From Chelatococcus sp. HY11 (GTDB lineage Bacteria; Pseudomonadota; Alphaproteobacteria; Rhizobiales; Beijerinckiaceae): a stretch of DNA of 64,000 bases. The notes below the pieces were generated by a model. It did not search any database, was not told the DNA's origin, and was given only the letters and a program-made list of their open reading frames with translations. Where the stretch lies: assembly GCF_018398335.1 (NCBI RefSeq), contig NZ_JAHBRX010000001.1:3216001-3280000 (forward strand). Direction: 5' to 3'. Both the position numbers and the translations under genes were made by a program. Every line of letters starts with the position of its first letter. The stretch's first letter is position 1. Shown piece after piece: positions 38,665 through 49,998 of this stretch.

Positions 38665-39294
38665 ATGTCCGGCCTTGACCTGATCAGCCTTGCCGTTTTC
38701 GCCAGCGTGCTCGCCGCCGCGGGCGCTTCGCCGGGACCGGCGGTCGCGGCGATTCTCGCGCGGGTGCTGGCGCGCGGGGCGACGGGCGTCGCTCCCTTCC
38801 TTGCCGGCCTTATTGTCGGAGATGTAGTCTGGCTGGCGGCCGCGGTGCTCGGACTCGCCGTCGTGGCTCAGACATTCCACGAACTCTTCCTCGTCATCCG
38901 TTATCTCGGCGCCGCCTATCTGCTCTGGCTGGCGTGGAAGCTCTGGTTCGCGCCGGTTTCGGCCGCGCCGGGGACCTCCGCGCACGCCGGCCCCGGCGAA
39001 AGGGGCGCGCGCGCTTTCATCGGCGGCCTGATGCTGACGCTCGGCAACCCTAAGACCATGATGTTCTATCTCGCGCTCTTGCCCAATATCATTAATCTGG
39101 CGGATGTTCGTCTTTTGGCCTTCGTCGAACTCGCCGCCGTCATCGTCGCCGTCCTGACCGGCGTGTTCACCGGCTATGTGCTTCTGGCGACACGTGTTCG
39201 CCGGCTTTTCACCTCGCCGCGCGCCATGCGCTGGCTTAACCGGGGCAGCGGAACCGTGATGGCCGGCGCGGCCGTTGCGGTCGCAACGCGATAA
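38665..39294 (+). CDS. LysE/RhtB-family amino acid exporter
   Basis: 209 residues with about six membrane segments. The first helix contains ASPGPAVAAILARVLARG (the LysE-family PGP motif), and a central GGLMLTLGNPKTMMFYLALLP segment is typical of the RhtB group. These proteins export amino acids such as homoserine, threonine or lysine across the inner membrane. It sits between recF and gyrB, an unusual insertion into the replication gene group. The substrate is unknown. Confidence 0.9.
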   Translation: MSGLDLISLAVFASVLAAAGASPGPAVAAILARVLARGATGVAPFLAGLIVGDVVWLAAAVLGLAVVAQTFHELFLVIRYLGAAYLLWLAWKLWFAPVSAAPGTSAHAGPGERGARAFIGGLMLTLGNPKTMMFYLALLPNIINLADVRLLAFVELAAVIVAVLTGVFTGYVLLATRVRRLFTSPRAMRWLNRGSGTVMAGAAVAVATR

Positions 39295-39324
39295 AGCCGC
39301 ATTCTCAAGGGAAAAGTGCCCGCG

Positions 39325-39346
39325 CGGGCGTGAAATCTCACGCCCG
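39325..39346. promoter_or_regulatory. perfect hairpin between the LysE gene and gyrB
   Basis: Nine-bp arms CGGGCGTGA / TCACGCCCG around AATC. No T tract follows on either strand, so it is not a standard terminator. It lies about 80 bases before the gyrB start and could be a gyrB control element or a Rho-independent signal of weak type. Confidence 0.5.
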
Positions 39347-39351
39347 AATGA

Positions 39352-41853
<2,502 letters not shown>

Positions 41854-41862
41854 GGCAGCGTT

Positions 41863-42687
41863 CTAACGGTCACTCGGCCGCCGGAAGGCGAGCACCTTGT
41901 CGGTATAGGTCTCGACGACGACACTGAAGGGCGTGCCATCGGGCACGCTCAGGACGGCCTCATGCCGTATGACCTCGGTCGGAATGGCAAGAGCGCCTGC
42001 GACGATCTCCGGGGTTTGCACAGGCCGTCTCACCATTTCCCACCCATCCGGAAGCGGCGTCCAGAGCAGGCGCGCCGACAGGGTGCGGCGTCGGAACTGC
42101 AGCGCTTGCACCGCTCGTCCGAAGGCCGTGTCGGTCTCATCGAGCAACCGGTTCATCTCCGGCGTGAGCCGGGCTGGCACATACCAGTTGTCGGCCTCCG
42201 ACAGCACGAAATCACCGCACACGAGCTGGACACGCCGATAACGGACGGGCTCTGCCTCCCCCACCCCGAGCGTCTGCCTGATCGCCGCCGTCGCCGCCTT
42301 GTCGGCGCCGCGCACCAGACGCGCGACCACGCGCGCCGGCGAGGCGAGCTGGTGTCGGGCGCACCAGCGCTCCAGCGTCAACGTGGCGCTTGGGTTGCTG
42401 AGGAGTTCGGCATTGAGGGTCTGCAACAGCGCCAGCGCTTCCAGACGGCTCACGAAGTCGTCCTCCCCCGAGAACGTCCGCGTCGGCGCGATGCTCTCGG
42501 CCCGAACCGGCCCGGCCGCCAGCACAAGCGCGACGCCAACCCCCAGCGCGGTGCACTCGACGGCGTGTCTGGCCGTTGTCCTCGCGGCCTTTCTTACTGT
42601 GAGCCTGGCGGCCTTTTCCGCGGCGGTCCCCACCTCGGCCATCGCCTGGAGCAGCTTGCGAGATTTCGCCATTGGCCGTCCAAACAT
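41863..42687 (-). CDS. exported protein of unknown function with a UbiC (chorismate lyase)-like domain
   Basis: 274 residues. The N-terminus is a basic helical stretch (1-45). A hydrophobic segment GVGVALVLAAG follows, with a signal-peptidase-like site PVRA-ES near 63. The rest (about 75-265) resembles the chorismate pyruvate-lyase/UTRA fold: SATLTLERWC, then VRYRRVQLVCGDFVLSEADN, then WYVPARLTPEMNRLL, then FGRAV. Cytoplasmic UbiC has no signal peptide, so a cytosolic chorismate lyase role is doubtful. It lies 10 bases after gyrB on the opposite strand and 11 bases after the antiporter gene, as the second gene of that unit. The fold call is moderate and the function unknown. Confidence 0.6.
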   Translation of the reverse strand: MFGRPMAKSRKLLQAMAEVGTAAEKAARLTVRKAARTTARHAVECTALGVGVALVLAAGPVRAESIAPTRTFSGEDDFVSRLEALALLQTLNAELLSNPSATLTLERWCARHQLASPARVVARLVRGADKAATAAIRQTLGVGEAEPVRYRRVQLVCGDFVLSEADNWYVPARLTPEMNRLLDETDTAFGRAVQALQFRRRTLSARLLWTPLPDGWEMVRRPVQTPEIVAGALAIPTEVIRHEAVLSVPDGTPFSVVVETYTDKVLAFRRPSDR

Positions 42688-42698
42688 GACCGCTCACC

Positions 42699-44114
42699 TC
42701 ACAGATAGAACAACACCGTCACCAGCAGGAACACGGGAATCAGGATGCCGCCCGACCATAGCATGTAGCCGAAGAAGCTCGGCATCTTGACGCCGCGATG
42801 GCGGGCGATGGCATAGACCATGAAATTCGGCGCATTCCCGATATAGGTATTGGCCCCCATGAAGACGGCACCGGCGGAGATCGCCGTCAAGGTCAGCGCG
42901 CCCTCGCGCATGAGGTGCTGGGCGTCGCCGCCCGCCAGCTCAAAGAAGACGAGATAGGTCGGCGCGTTGTCGAGGAACGAGGAGAGGAGCCCGGTCAGCC
43001 AGAAATAGGCCACCGGCACGGGTTCACCCGTTGGCGCGGTCACGAGGCTGACCAACGGCGCGAATGCGCCGGACGAGCCGGCTCGCAACATCGCCATCAC
43101 CGGGATCATGCAGGTGAAGATCGCGGCGAAAAGCTTGGCGACCTCGAGGATGGGGCCCCAGCTGAAGCCATTGGCCTGGCGGATGCCTTGCCGGGTCAGC
43201 GCAAGCGAGGCCAGCGCCACCAGCACGAACACGACATCGCGCAGCACATTCTGCAACTCGACCCGCGCGCCGGGGAGATCGAAGGTGATGCCCGGCTTCC
43301 AGGTCGCGCTGACGAGAACAGCCGCAATGATCACGCCAATCAGGCCGAAGTTCGCCAGGCCCTCGACCCCGAGGCGGCTTTCGGGGGTCGGATCGCGCAA
43401 CCGGGGACCGATGTCCTCGCGCTTGTAGAGGCGCCAATCCAGCAGGAAGAACACCACGAGCAGGATAGCCACCAAGAGCAGCGTCTCGGGCAGGAGATGC
43501 TGCGTCGTCCAGAAGAAATCCACCCCGCGCAGGAAGCCCAGGAAGAGCGGCGGATCACCGAGCGGCGTCAGCGAACCGCCGATATTGGCGACAAGGAAGA
43601 TGAAGAATACGACGACATGCACATTGTGCCGACGGTCATCGTTCGCGCGCAACAGAGGTCGTATCAGCACCATGGCGGCGCCCGTCGTGCCGATGACGCT
43701 GGCGAGGCCTGCCCCGATGGCGAGGATGGCGGTGTTCGTGCCCGGACTACCGCGCAGGTTGCCGCGAACCAGAATGCCACCGGCGCAGGTGAACAGCGCG
43801 AAGAGCAGCGCGATGAACGGGACATATTCGAGGAGCGCCGTATGGATGAGTGCTTCGAAGGCGACATCCGCGCCCTTGATCAAGGCGAGGGGGAGCGCCG
43901 TTAAAATACCCCAGACAAGCGCGATCTTGCCATAATGATGCTCCCAAACATGGGCAAAAAGCAGCGGTCCAAGGGCGATCGACAGGAGGATCCCGACAAA
44001 GGGCGTGGCCCAAAGCAGCGCCAACGACGAGCCATCGAGTTCGGCGGCGGTGGCTGGAAACGTGCTGGCCAGGAAAACAGCCGCGCTCGCTGCTACGATT
44101 ATGCCCCTTTTCAA
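42699..44114 (-). CDS. sodium:proton antiporter, NhaD/ArsB-like (ion transporter superfamily)
   Basis: 471 residues. A cleavable-looking hydrophobic start (SAAVFLASTFPATAAE) is followed by about 11 membrane segments. Motifs such as FVANIGGSLTPLGDPPLFLGF-like (ANIGGSLTPLGDPP) and SSFLDNAPTYLVFFELAG (with NAPT) are those of NhaD-type Na+/H+ antiporters, and GANTYIGNAPNFMVYAIA repeats the pattern in the second half, reflecting inverted-repeat topology. It lies in the inner membrane and probably serves sodium or pH homeostasis. It is upstream of, and probably co-transcribed with, the UbiC-like gene. Confidence 0.85.
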   Translation of the reverse strand: MKRGIIVAASAAVFLASTFPATAAELDGSSLALLWATPFVGILLSIALGPLLFAHVWEHHYGKIALVWGILTALPLALIKGADVAFEALIHTALLEYVPFIALLFALFTCAGGILVRGNLRGSPGTNTAILAIGAGLASVIGTTGAAMVLIRPLLRANDDRRHNVHVVVFFIFLVANIGGSLTPLGDPPLFLGFLRGVDFFWTTQHLLPETLLLVAILLVVFFLLDWRLYKREDIGPRLRDPTPESRLGVEGLANFGLIGVIIAAVLVSATWKPGITFDLPGARVELQNVLRDVVFVLVALASLALTRQGIRQANGFSWGPILEVAKLFAAIFTCMIPVMAMLRAGSSGAFAPLVSLVTAPTGEPVPVAYFWLTGLLSSFLDNAPTYLVFFELAGGDAQHLMREGALTLTAISAGAVFMGANTYIGNAPNFMVYAIARHRGVKMPSFFGYMLWSGGILIPVFLLVTVLFYL

Positions 44115-44316
44115 GGCGCCCTCTTGTTCTGATCGCTGTTTGATGCCGGCATTGCCGCAAGCTTAGCGGCTACTCTGGTTAAGGCTTTCGTGAGACGCTG
44201 GCAACAAGACAGCGTGATTCGCGATCATGGAGGCCCGCAGGACGACGCCGCGCATGGCGGCGAGCGCCTGTCGAGGTTTGGTTCTGCCGCGCTGACGCGC
44301 GAAAGGGTCCGTTGGA

Positions 44317-45114
44317 ATGTGCCGCTTTCTTGCTTACCACGGTGAACCGGTGCTGCTGGAGGATCTGATCTGCGCCTCCGACCATTCGCTCATCCACCAG
44401 TCTCTGCATGCCATGGAATGCAAGACGGAAACCAACGGGGACGGCTTCGGGCTGGGCTGGTATGGCGAGCGGCCGACCCCCGGCATCTTTCGTGATCTGC
44501 GACCGGCGTGGTCCGACGAAAATCTGCGATCGCTCTGCGCGCAGGTGCGCTCGCCCCTGTTCTTCGCCCATGTGCGCGCGGCGACCGGTACCGCGACGAG
44601 CCGGGCCAACTGCCACCCCTTTTCCCATGGCCCATGGCTGTTCATGCATAACGGCCAGATCGGCGACTACGTCCGCATCAAGCGCCAGCTCGAGGCCGCC
44701 CTTCCCGACAGCCTCTATGACATGCGCCAGGGGACGACCGATTCCGAGGTCCTGTTCCTGCTGACGCTGGCGCGCATCGAGACCGGCATGGCGCCGAGGG
44801 AAGCGCTTACCGATGTTCTCGCCCTCGTGAAGAGCACCATGCTCACGGCCGGCATCACCACGCCGCTGCGTTTCACCGCCACGCTTTCAGACGGTCAGAC
44901 CACCTGGGCCGTGCGCACCGCCTGCGACGACCACCCGCCCAGCCTTTACATGCTCGCCCGGCCAAAGGCCGTCATTTTCGCGTCCGAACCTTTGGAAATG
45001 CGCCGGGAGGGCTGGCAAGCCCTGCCTCCCCATTCGATCGCCGTCGTGACGCACGGCAAGGATGCGATGGTCTCCCCCTTCGCGATAACAGCGCCTTCAC
45101 GGAACGCGGCCTGA
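44317..45114 (+). CDS. class II glutamine amidotransferase (YafJ/EgtC-like)
   Basis: 265 residues. Met is followed directly by the nucleophile Cys2 (MCRFLAYHG). Other Ntn-hydrolase glutaminase residues lie in NGDGFGLGWYG, FAHVRAATGT and NCHPFSHGPWLFMHNGQI. No synthetase domain is present, so this is a stand-alone glutaminase-type domain. Relatives include YafJ and EgtC, the latter being the gamma-glutamyl hydrolase of ergothioneine synthesis; no egtB/D gene is near, so that role is not supported. The 3' end overlaps the convergent antiporter gene by 18 bases. Confidence 0.88.
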   Translation: MCRFLAYHGEPVLLEDLICASDHSLIHQSLHAMECKTETNGDGFGLGWYGERPTPGIFRDLRPAWSDENLRSLCAQVRSPLFFAHVRAATGTATSRANCHPFSHGPWLFMHNGQIGDYVRIKRQLEAALPDSLYDMRQGTTDSEVLFLLTLARIETGMAPREALTDVLALVKSTMLTAGITTPLRFTATLSDGQTTWAVRTACDDHPPSLYMLARPKAVIFASEPLEMRREGWQALPPHSIAVVTHGKDAMVSPFAITAPSRNAA

Positions 45115-46947
45115 TCGACGGCGGTGTACAACCTCCGCGATGCGATTGGCCGTGCGTTGCGCGGCGATACGGATCCGCGCGAGCGTGGGCGCGACGATCC
45201 GCGACTGCGCGAGAGGCGCATCCTCGGCGGTATCACCAACGATGAGCGCGATTGCCGTCACGACGCCATCACGCACGCTGCGGGCGATCAGGGTGATGTT
45301 GCCGATGTCTAGACGATCGCCTTCGCGTACGCCCTCCTCGAAGGTATCGGCGAACATCGCGCCCAAGGTCAGGCCCTGAAGGCCCTCATCCGGCTCGACG
45401 CCGTAAGCGCTGGCGAGATCCGCGAATTTGATGTCCGGCGAAAAGGTGAACACGGCCGACATGGCACGGCTCTGGTGCCCTTCGAAGGCAGCGAACAAGC
45501 GGTCCAGCCGCCGGATGCGATCCGGTGGGACCAGGAAATAGCCGTAGTCGCCGACGCTGAGCACGCCCGCCTCCTCCGGCGTCAGCACGGAATCGTTGCG
45601 CACGATCAGGACCGCGCGCGCCCAGGACGGCAAGGTTCCCCGCTGGATAACGGGACTGTCGGCGAGCAGCGGGTAGCCGACCATCTCGAGATCAACCTTG
45701 CCCGGCAGGTCTATCTCCACGCGGCTGATCTCCGGAGCCGGATCAGCGAGGGCGACGCCCGTGTGACGCGCCACGAAGGCTACGCTCCAGCCCTGCACGA
45801 GCAGCGAGACCAGCACGACGAAGAAGGCCACGTTGAAATAGAGCTCCGCGTCCGGCACCTGCGTCAGCTGGGGAATCGCGGCCAGGAAGATCGATACGGC
45901 GCCCCGCAGGCCGACCCAGGAGACGAAGGTCTTTTCCTGGCGGCTGAAGCGGAATGGCGTCAGGCAGAGCCACACCGCCACGGGGCGGCCGACCAGCATG
46001 AGAAAAGCCGCGACGGCGAGCGCGGGCAAGGCATGCGCCATCAGCCTCTCGGGCGAGACGAGCAGGCCGAGGACGAGAAACATGACGATCTGGCAGAGCC
46101 ATGTCGCCGCGTCGTGGAAGCTCAGGATCGAGGCGAAGGCGCGCACGGGACGGTTGCCGACGACGAGACCGGCGAGATAGACGGCAATGAAGCCCGAGCC
46201 ATCAAGAATACCGGCGAGCCCGTAGATCATCACGGCGAGCGAGATGACGAACAGCGGGTGGAGGCCAGCCGGCAGGGTGACGCGATTGATGAGCCAGGCG
46301 ATGGCGAGCCCGCCCCCGATGCCAAGGCCTCCGCCGATCAGGCATTGGCGCATCAGATGCAGCGGGATGTTGGCGATCTCCGAATCAAGCCCGGCATGTC
46401 CCTGCGCCCCGATAAGGGTAACGAGCAGCACCACCAGGAAGACGGCGACGGGATCGTTGGTCGCCGATTCGACCTCGATGGTGGCATTCACCCGGCGCCT
46501 GAGCTGCAGTCCTCGCGCCCGCATGAGAAAGAAAACAGCGGCTGCGTCGGTGGACGCGACGATCGAGCCGGTCAGGAAACCCTGCAGATAATTCAGGTTG
46601 AGGAGCGGCATAGCCACAAGACCGGTGAGCCCGGCCGTGATGACGACGCCGACCGTGGCGAGCAGGATCGCCGGAGCCGCACCGCCGCGCACGCTCGCGA
46701 GCCGGGTGCGGAGCCCGCCGTCGAACAGGATGATGGCCAACGCCAGCGAGCCAATGAGATACATGGCCCGGTAGTCGTCGAAGAGGATGCCGCCGGGGCC
46801 GGCCTCGCCCGCCACCATGCCGATCAGGATGAAGACCAGCAACAAGGGGGCGCCAAAACGCGAGGCCATCAGGCTGGACAAAATGCCAATGGCCACAAGC
46901 CCGGCGCCGCCGAAGAGCAGCGAGTTGACAAAAATGATCGTGTTCAT
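45097..46947 (-). CDS. potassium/proton antiporter, CPA1 family (CvrA/NhaP2-like)
   Basis: 616 residues from ATG 46947; the upstream extension of 35 residues is not hydrophobic and was dropped. About 12-13 membrane segments form the exchanger domain, with the cation-site motif ATNDPVAVFL and GSIVASTDAAAVFF. The cytoplasmic C-terminal region (about 385-616) holds a TrkA_C-like domain (SWARAVLIVRNDSVLTPEEA) and a CorC/HlyC-type transporter-associated segment (VFTFSPDIKFADLASAYGV). This domain order is that of NhaP2/CvrA K+/H+ antiporters. It stands alone and converges on the amidotransferase gene. Confidence 0.92.
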   Translation of the reverse strand: MNTIIFVNSLLFGGAGLVAIGILSSLMASRFGAPLLLVFILIGMVAGEAGPGGILFDDYRAMYLIGSLALAIILFDGGLRTRLASVRGGAAPAILLATVGVVITAGLTGLVAMPLLNLNYLQGFLTGSIVASTDAAAVFFLMRARGLQLRRRVNATIEVESATNDPVAVFLVVLLVTLIGAQGHAGLDSEIANIPLHLMRQCLIGGGLGIGGGLAIAWLINRVTLPAGLHPLFVISLAVMIYGLAGILDGSGFIAVYLAGLVVGNRPVRAFASILSFHDAATWLCQIVMFLVLGLLVSPERLMAHALPALAVAAFLMLVGRPVAVWLCLTPFRFSRQEKTFVSWVGLRGAVSIFLAAIPQLTQVPDAELYFNVAFFVVLVSLLVQGWSVAFVARHTGVALADPAPEISRVEIDLPGKVDLEMVGYPLLADSPVIQRGTLPSWARAVLIVRNDSVLTPEEAGVLSVGDYGYFLVPPDRIRRLDRLFAAFEGHQSRAMSAVFTFSPDIKFADLASAYGVEPDEGLQGLTLGAMFADTFEEGVREGDRLDIGNITLIARSVRDGVVTAIALIVGDTAEDAPLAQSRIVAPTLARIRIAAQRTANRIAEVVHRRRSGRVP

Positions 46948-47238
46948 TCGGCCCTGCAACTCCGGGCCGGACGGACTAGGATACAGCCATATGTCGACTC
47001 GGGGATTGATATGCTGCGGCACGGAAACGCCTCGCGCAAGCAGCAAGGTCACACCGTTTCAAGAAACTTCATCAGCACCGGGCATTCCGGGTAACAGCCC
47101 CTTAATCTGCCACATTTACGATGCCTTTCGTGGATTGTCGGAAATGTAAGGTGAATTCGTGCGCCATGCGCGGGACCGCCTTGCCTGCGCCGGCGGACGA
47201 GCCGATAGGAGCCATGCGCCTGGTCAACGGCGGGGACA

Positions 47239-49782
47239 ATGGTAGCGACCGTGCAACGGCCCGGACGCACCGGTATCAATGCTCGAGGACAGGACATGCG
47301 GGACTTCGACCGCCGCGGGCACGACCCGGATGATGAGGCGGATTCTTACCACGATCAGCGCTCACGGGGGCTTGAGGCGCGCCGCCGGCAGGAGCCGCGC
47401 GGGAATGCCCGGTCCGGTTTCGCGCGCGAAGAGCGCGTCTACGGGGGACACAGCGATATCGTGCTATCGCCCGGCGATCGGCCCGGCGGGTCAGTCCGCG
47501 ATCATGAGTCCCGGGACCGCGCGTCGGGGCCACGGAGCCGCAAGGCCGAGCGCGCGACGCAATCGGATGGACGCAGGGAGCCTTCGTTCGCTGCCGACAC
47601 CGGTTTCGGAGCTCCACAGCGATTCGCGGGGGCGCCGGATTTCGACGTCACCATGATGAGCGACGACAGAGGTGCCGACCCCGGCGACTACAGCCGCACC
47701 GAGGATAGTACGATGGCAGCGTCCCCGCGTAAGAAGGGTGGTTCCGGTGGCGGCAACGGCCGCGGTGGCCGTGGCGGCGGAGCTGGAAAAGGACGGAAAC
47801 GGCGGAAGCGGTCTTTCCTCGGGCGCCTTTTCGGCCTCTTCATCGTGCTCGCCGTGTGGTGCGTCGTCGGACTTGCCGGTGTCGTGGCGTATCACTTCGC
47901 GCAGCTGCCCCCCATGTCGGAACTCACCGTTCCGAAGCGCCCCCCCAATGTCGCCATCATGGCGGCGGACGGCTCGCTGCTCGCCAACCGCGGCGACACG
48001 GGCGGCCAGACCATCGCCATCCACGACTTGCCGCCCTATCTGCCCATGGCCTTCCTCGCCATCGAGGACAGGCGCTTTTACAGCCATTTCGGCGTTGATC
48101 CCGTCGGTATCGCCCGTGCGGCCTTCCGCAACGTCAGCAGCCGTGGCGTGGCACAGGGCGGCTCGACACTGACCCAGCAGCTCGCCAAGAACATGTTCCT
48201 GACACAGGAACGGACCCTTTCGCGCAAGATCCAGGAAGCGATCCTCGCGCTCTGGCTTGAGCAGACCTACACCAAGGACCAGATCCTCGAGCTTTATCTC
48301 AACCGTGTCTATTTCGGTGCCGGCGCCTATGGCGTCGAGGCGGCCGCGCTGCGTTATTTCGGAAAGCACGCGAGCGAGGTCTCGCTCGCCGAAGCCGCGA
48401 TGCTCGCCGGCCTGGTTCAGGCGCCGTCCCGTCTCGCGCCGAGCCGCAACCCGCAGGCCGCGCGGGCCCGCGCGGAGGTCGTGCTCGGGGCCATGGTCGA
48501 TGGCGGCTTCATCACCGAGAAGGCCGCCAAAGCCGCAGTCCTCGCCCCCGCGACGGCCGTGAAGGCCAAGGGCGCCGGCTCGGCCAACTATGCCGCCGAT
48601 TATGTGATGGATGTGCTCGACGACTATGTTGGCAAAGTCGACATGGACATCGTCGTGGAGACCACGATCGACAACCGCCTGCAGGCTGCCGGCGAGCGCG
48701 CGCTGGTCGAGGAGCTCGATCAGAAGGGTGCCAAGTACAAGGCGAGCCAGGGCGCGCTCGTGTCACTGGCGACCGATGGGGCCATCCGCGCGCTGATCGG
48801 CGGACGGAATTATTCCGACAGCCAGTTCAACCGCGCGACCACGGCGAAGCGGCAGCCGGGATCCTCGTTCAAGGCCTTCGTCTATCTCGCCGCCCTTGAG
48901 AACGGCCTGACGCCGGACACGGTGCGGGAGGACTCGCCCATCAATATCCGTGGCTGGCAACCGGCGAACGCGAACCGGCGCTATAACGGCCCGATCACGC
49001 TCGCCACGGCGCTCGCCTATTCCATCAACACCGTTGCGGTGAAACTCGCGGTGGAGATGGGCCCGCGCGCCGTGGTCCGCACCGCCCAGCGGCTCGGCAT
49101 TACCTCGTCGCTGCAGGCCAATCCGTCGATCGCGCTCGGCACCTCGGAGGTCACGCCGATCGAGCTCGTCGCGGCCTTCGACGCCTTCGCCAACGGTGGC
49201 ATCGGCGTCATCCCCTATGCGGTGAAGACCGTTAAATCGGCTGACGGCAAGGTGCTGTACAAGCGCACCGCCGTCGATCTCGGCCGCGTCATCGAGCCCG
49301 CGCAACTCGGCATGATGAACGGCATGCTGCGCGAGGCCGTCACCATCGGCACCGCCAAGGGCGCCCAGCTCCCGGGCTGGGAAGTGGCCGGCAAGACAGG
49401 CACGTCGCAGGATTACCGCGATGCGTGGTTCATCGGCTTCACCGGCAAGGGCGTCACCGGCGTGTGGATCGGCAATGACGACAACTCGCCGACCAAGCGT
49501 GCCTCCGGCGGCAACCTGCCCGTCGAGGTCTGGAGCCGCTACATGAAAGTCGCCATCCAGGGCGAGAAGCCGGTGCCGCTGCCAGGCATCCGCTACCAGC
49601 CGTCGACGCCGAACTACCAGTCCATGGGTGGGGAGATGGCAGCGAACCAGGGCGTGACGGCTGAGGATGAAGTGACACTGGTGCCGCCCGGCTCCGTGGG
49701 CGGCGACCGTCTGGCAGCCCAGCCGCAACAGCGCCAGCCGCCACGCCAGCGCGGCCTGCTGGAGCAGTTGTTCGGCGGCTGA
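47239..49782 (+). CDS. bifunctional penicillin-binding protein, class A (PBP1A family)
   Basis: 847 residues from ATG 47239. ATG 47296 and ATG 47713 (gaggat upstream) are alternatives. A charged, Arg/Gly/Asp-rich cytoplasmic region of about 190 residues ends in KGRKRRKR. One membrane helix (about 198-220) and a GT51 glycosyltransferase domain follow (catalytic Glu in AIEDRRFYSHFG; GGSTLTQQLAKNMF; RKIQEAILALWLE). The transpeptidase carries PGSSFKAF (SxxK), SINT (SxN) and KTGTSQDYRDAW (KTG). It polymerises and crosslinks peptidoglycan in the periplasm. If 47713 is the true start, the tail shrinks to about 30 residues. Confidence 0.94.
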   Translation: MVATVQRPGRTGINARGQDMRDFDRRGHDPDDEADSYHDQRSRGLEARRRQEPRGNARSGFAREERVYGGHSDIVLSPGDRPGGSVRDHESRDRASGPRSRKAERATQSDGRREPSFAADTGFGAPQRFAGAPDFDVTMMSDDRGADPGDYSRTEDSTMAASPRKKGGSGGGNGRGGRGGGAGKGRKRRKRSFLGRLFGLFIVLAVWCVVGLAGVVAYHFAQLPPMSELTVPKRPPNVAIMAADGSLLANRGDTGGQTIAIHDLPPYLPMAFLAIEDRRFYSHFGVDPVGIARAAFRNVSSRGVAQGGSTLTQQLAKNMFLTQERTLSRKIQEAILALWLEQTYTKDQILELYLNRVYFGAGAYGVEAAALRYFGKHASEVSLAEAAMLAGLVQAPSRLAPSRNPQAARARAEVVLGAMVDGGFITEKAAKAAVLAPATAVKAKGAGSANYAADYVMDVLDDYVGKVDMDIVVETTIDNRLQAAGERALVEELDQKGAKYKASQGALVSLATDGAIRALIGGRNYSDSQFNRATTAKRQPGSSFKAFVYLAALENGLTPDTVREDSPINIRGWQPANANRRYNGPITLATALAYSINTVAVKLAVEMGPRAVVRTAQRLGITSSLQANPSIALGTSEVTPIELVAAFDAFANGGIGVIPYAVKTVKSADGKVLYKRTAVDLGRVIEPAQLGMMNGMLREAVTIGTAKGAQLPGWEVAGKTGTSQDYRDAWFIGFTGKGVTGVWIGNDDNSPTKRASGGNLPVEVWSRYMKVAIQGEKPVPLPGIRYQPSTPNYQSMGGEMAANQGVTAEDEVTLVPPGSVGGDRLAAQPQQRQPPRQRGLLEQLFGG

Positions 49783-49837
49783 AACCTCGGGGCCGTTTGA
49801 TCACTGAGGTTCAGTTGCGGGCCCCGCGCTTGCGACC

Positions 49838-49980
49838 CGCCGCGATCCCTCCCCTCAAGGGAGGGTGGCCTCGCGCCAGCGAGGTCGGGTGGGGCTCACC
49901 CCAACCACCAGGCTCTCACATTGAAAGGTCCCCACCCGGCGCTGCGGCGCCACCCTCCCTTGAGGGGAGGGATCGCGGCG
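49838..49980. repeat. 143-bp inverted-repeat element between convergent genes
   Basis: The left arm CGCGATCCCTCCCCTCAAGG... (49841-49869) is the exact reverse complement of the right arm at 49949-49977 over 29 bases, and three more bases match outside. Each arm also holds CCTCCCCTCAAGGGAGG-type internal symmetry. The inner parts (GGGTGGCCTCGCGCC... / GGGTGGCGCCGCAGC...) are diverged copies of each other, ending in GTCGGGTGGGG / GCCGGGTGGGG. This is the form of a dispersed intergenic repeat. It may serve as a bidirectional terminator for the PBP and ABC permease genes. Confidence 0.85.
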
Positions 49981-49998
49981 CGTTTCCCGCGGCCGCCC

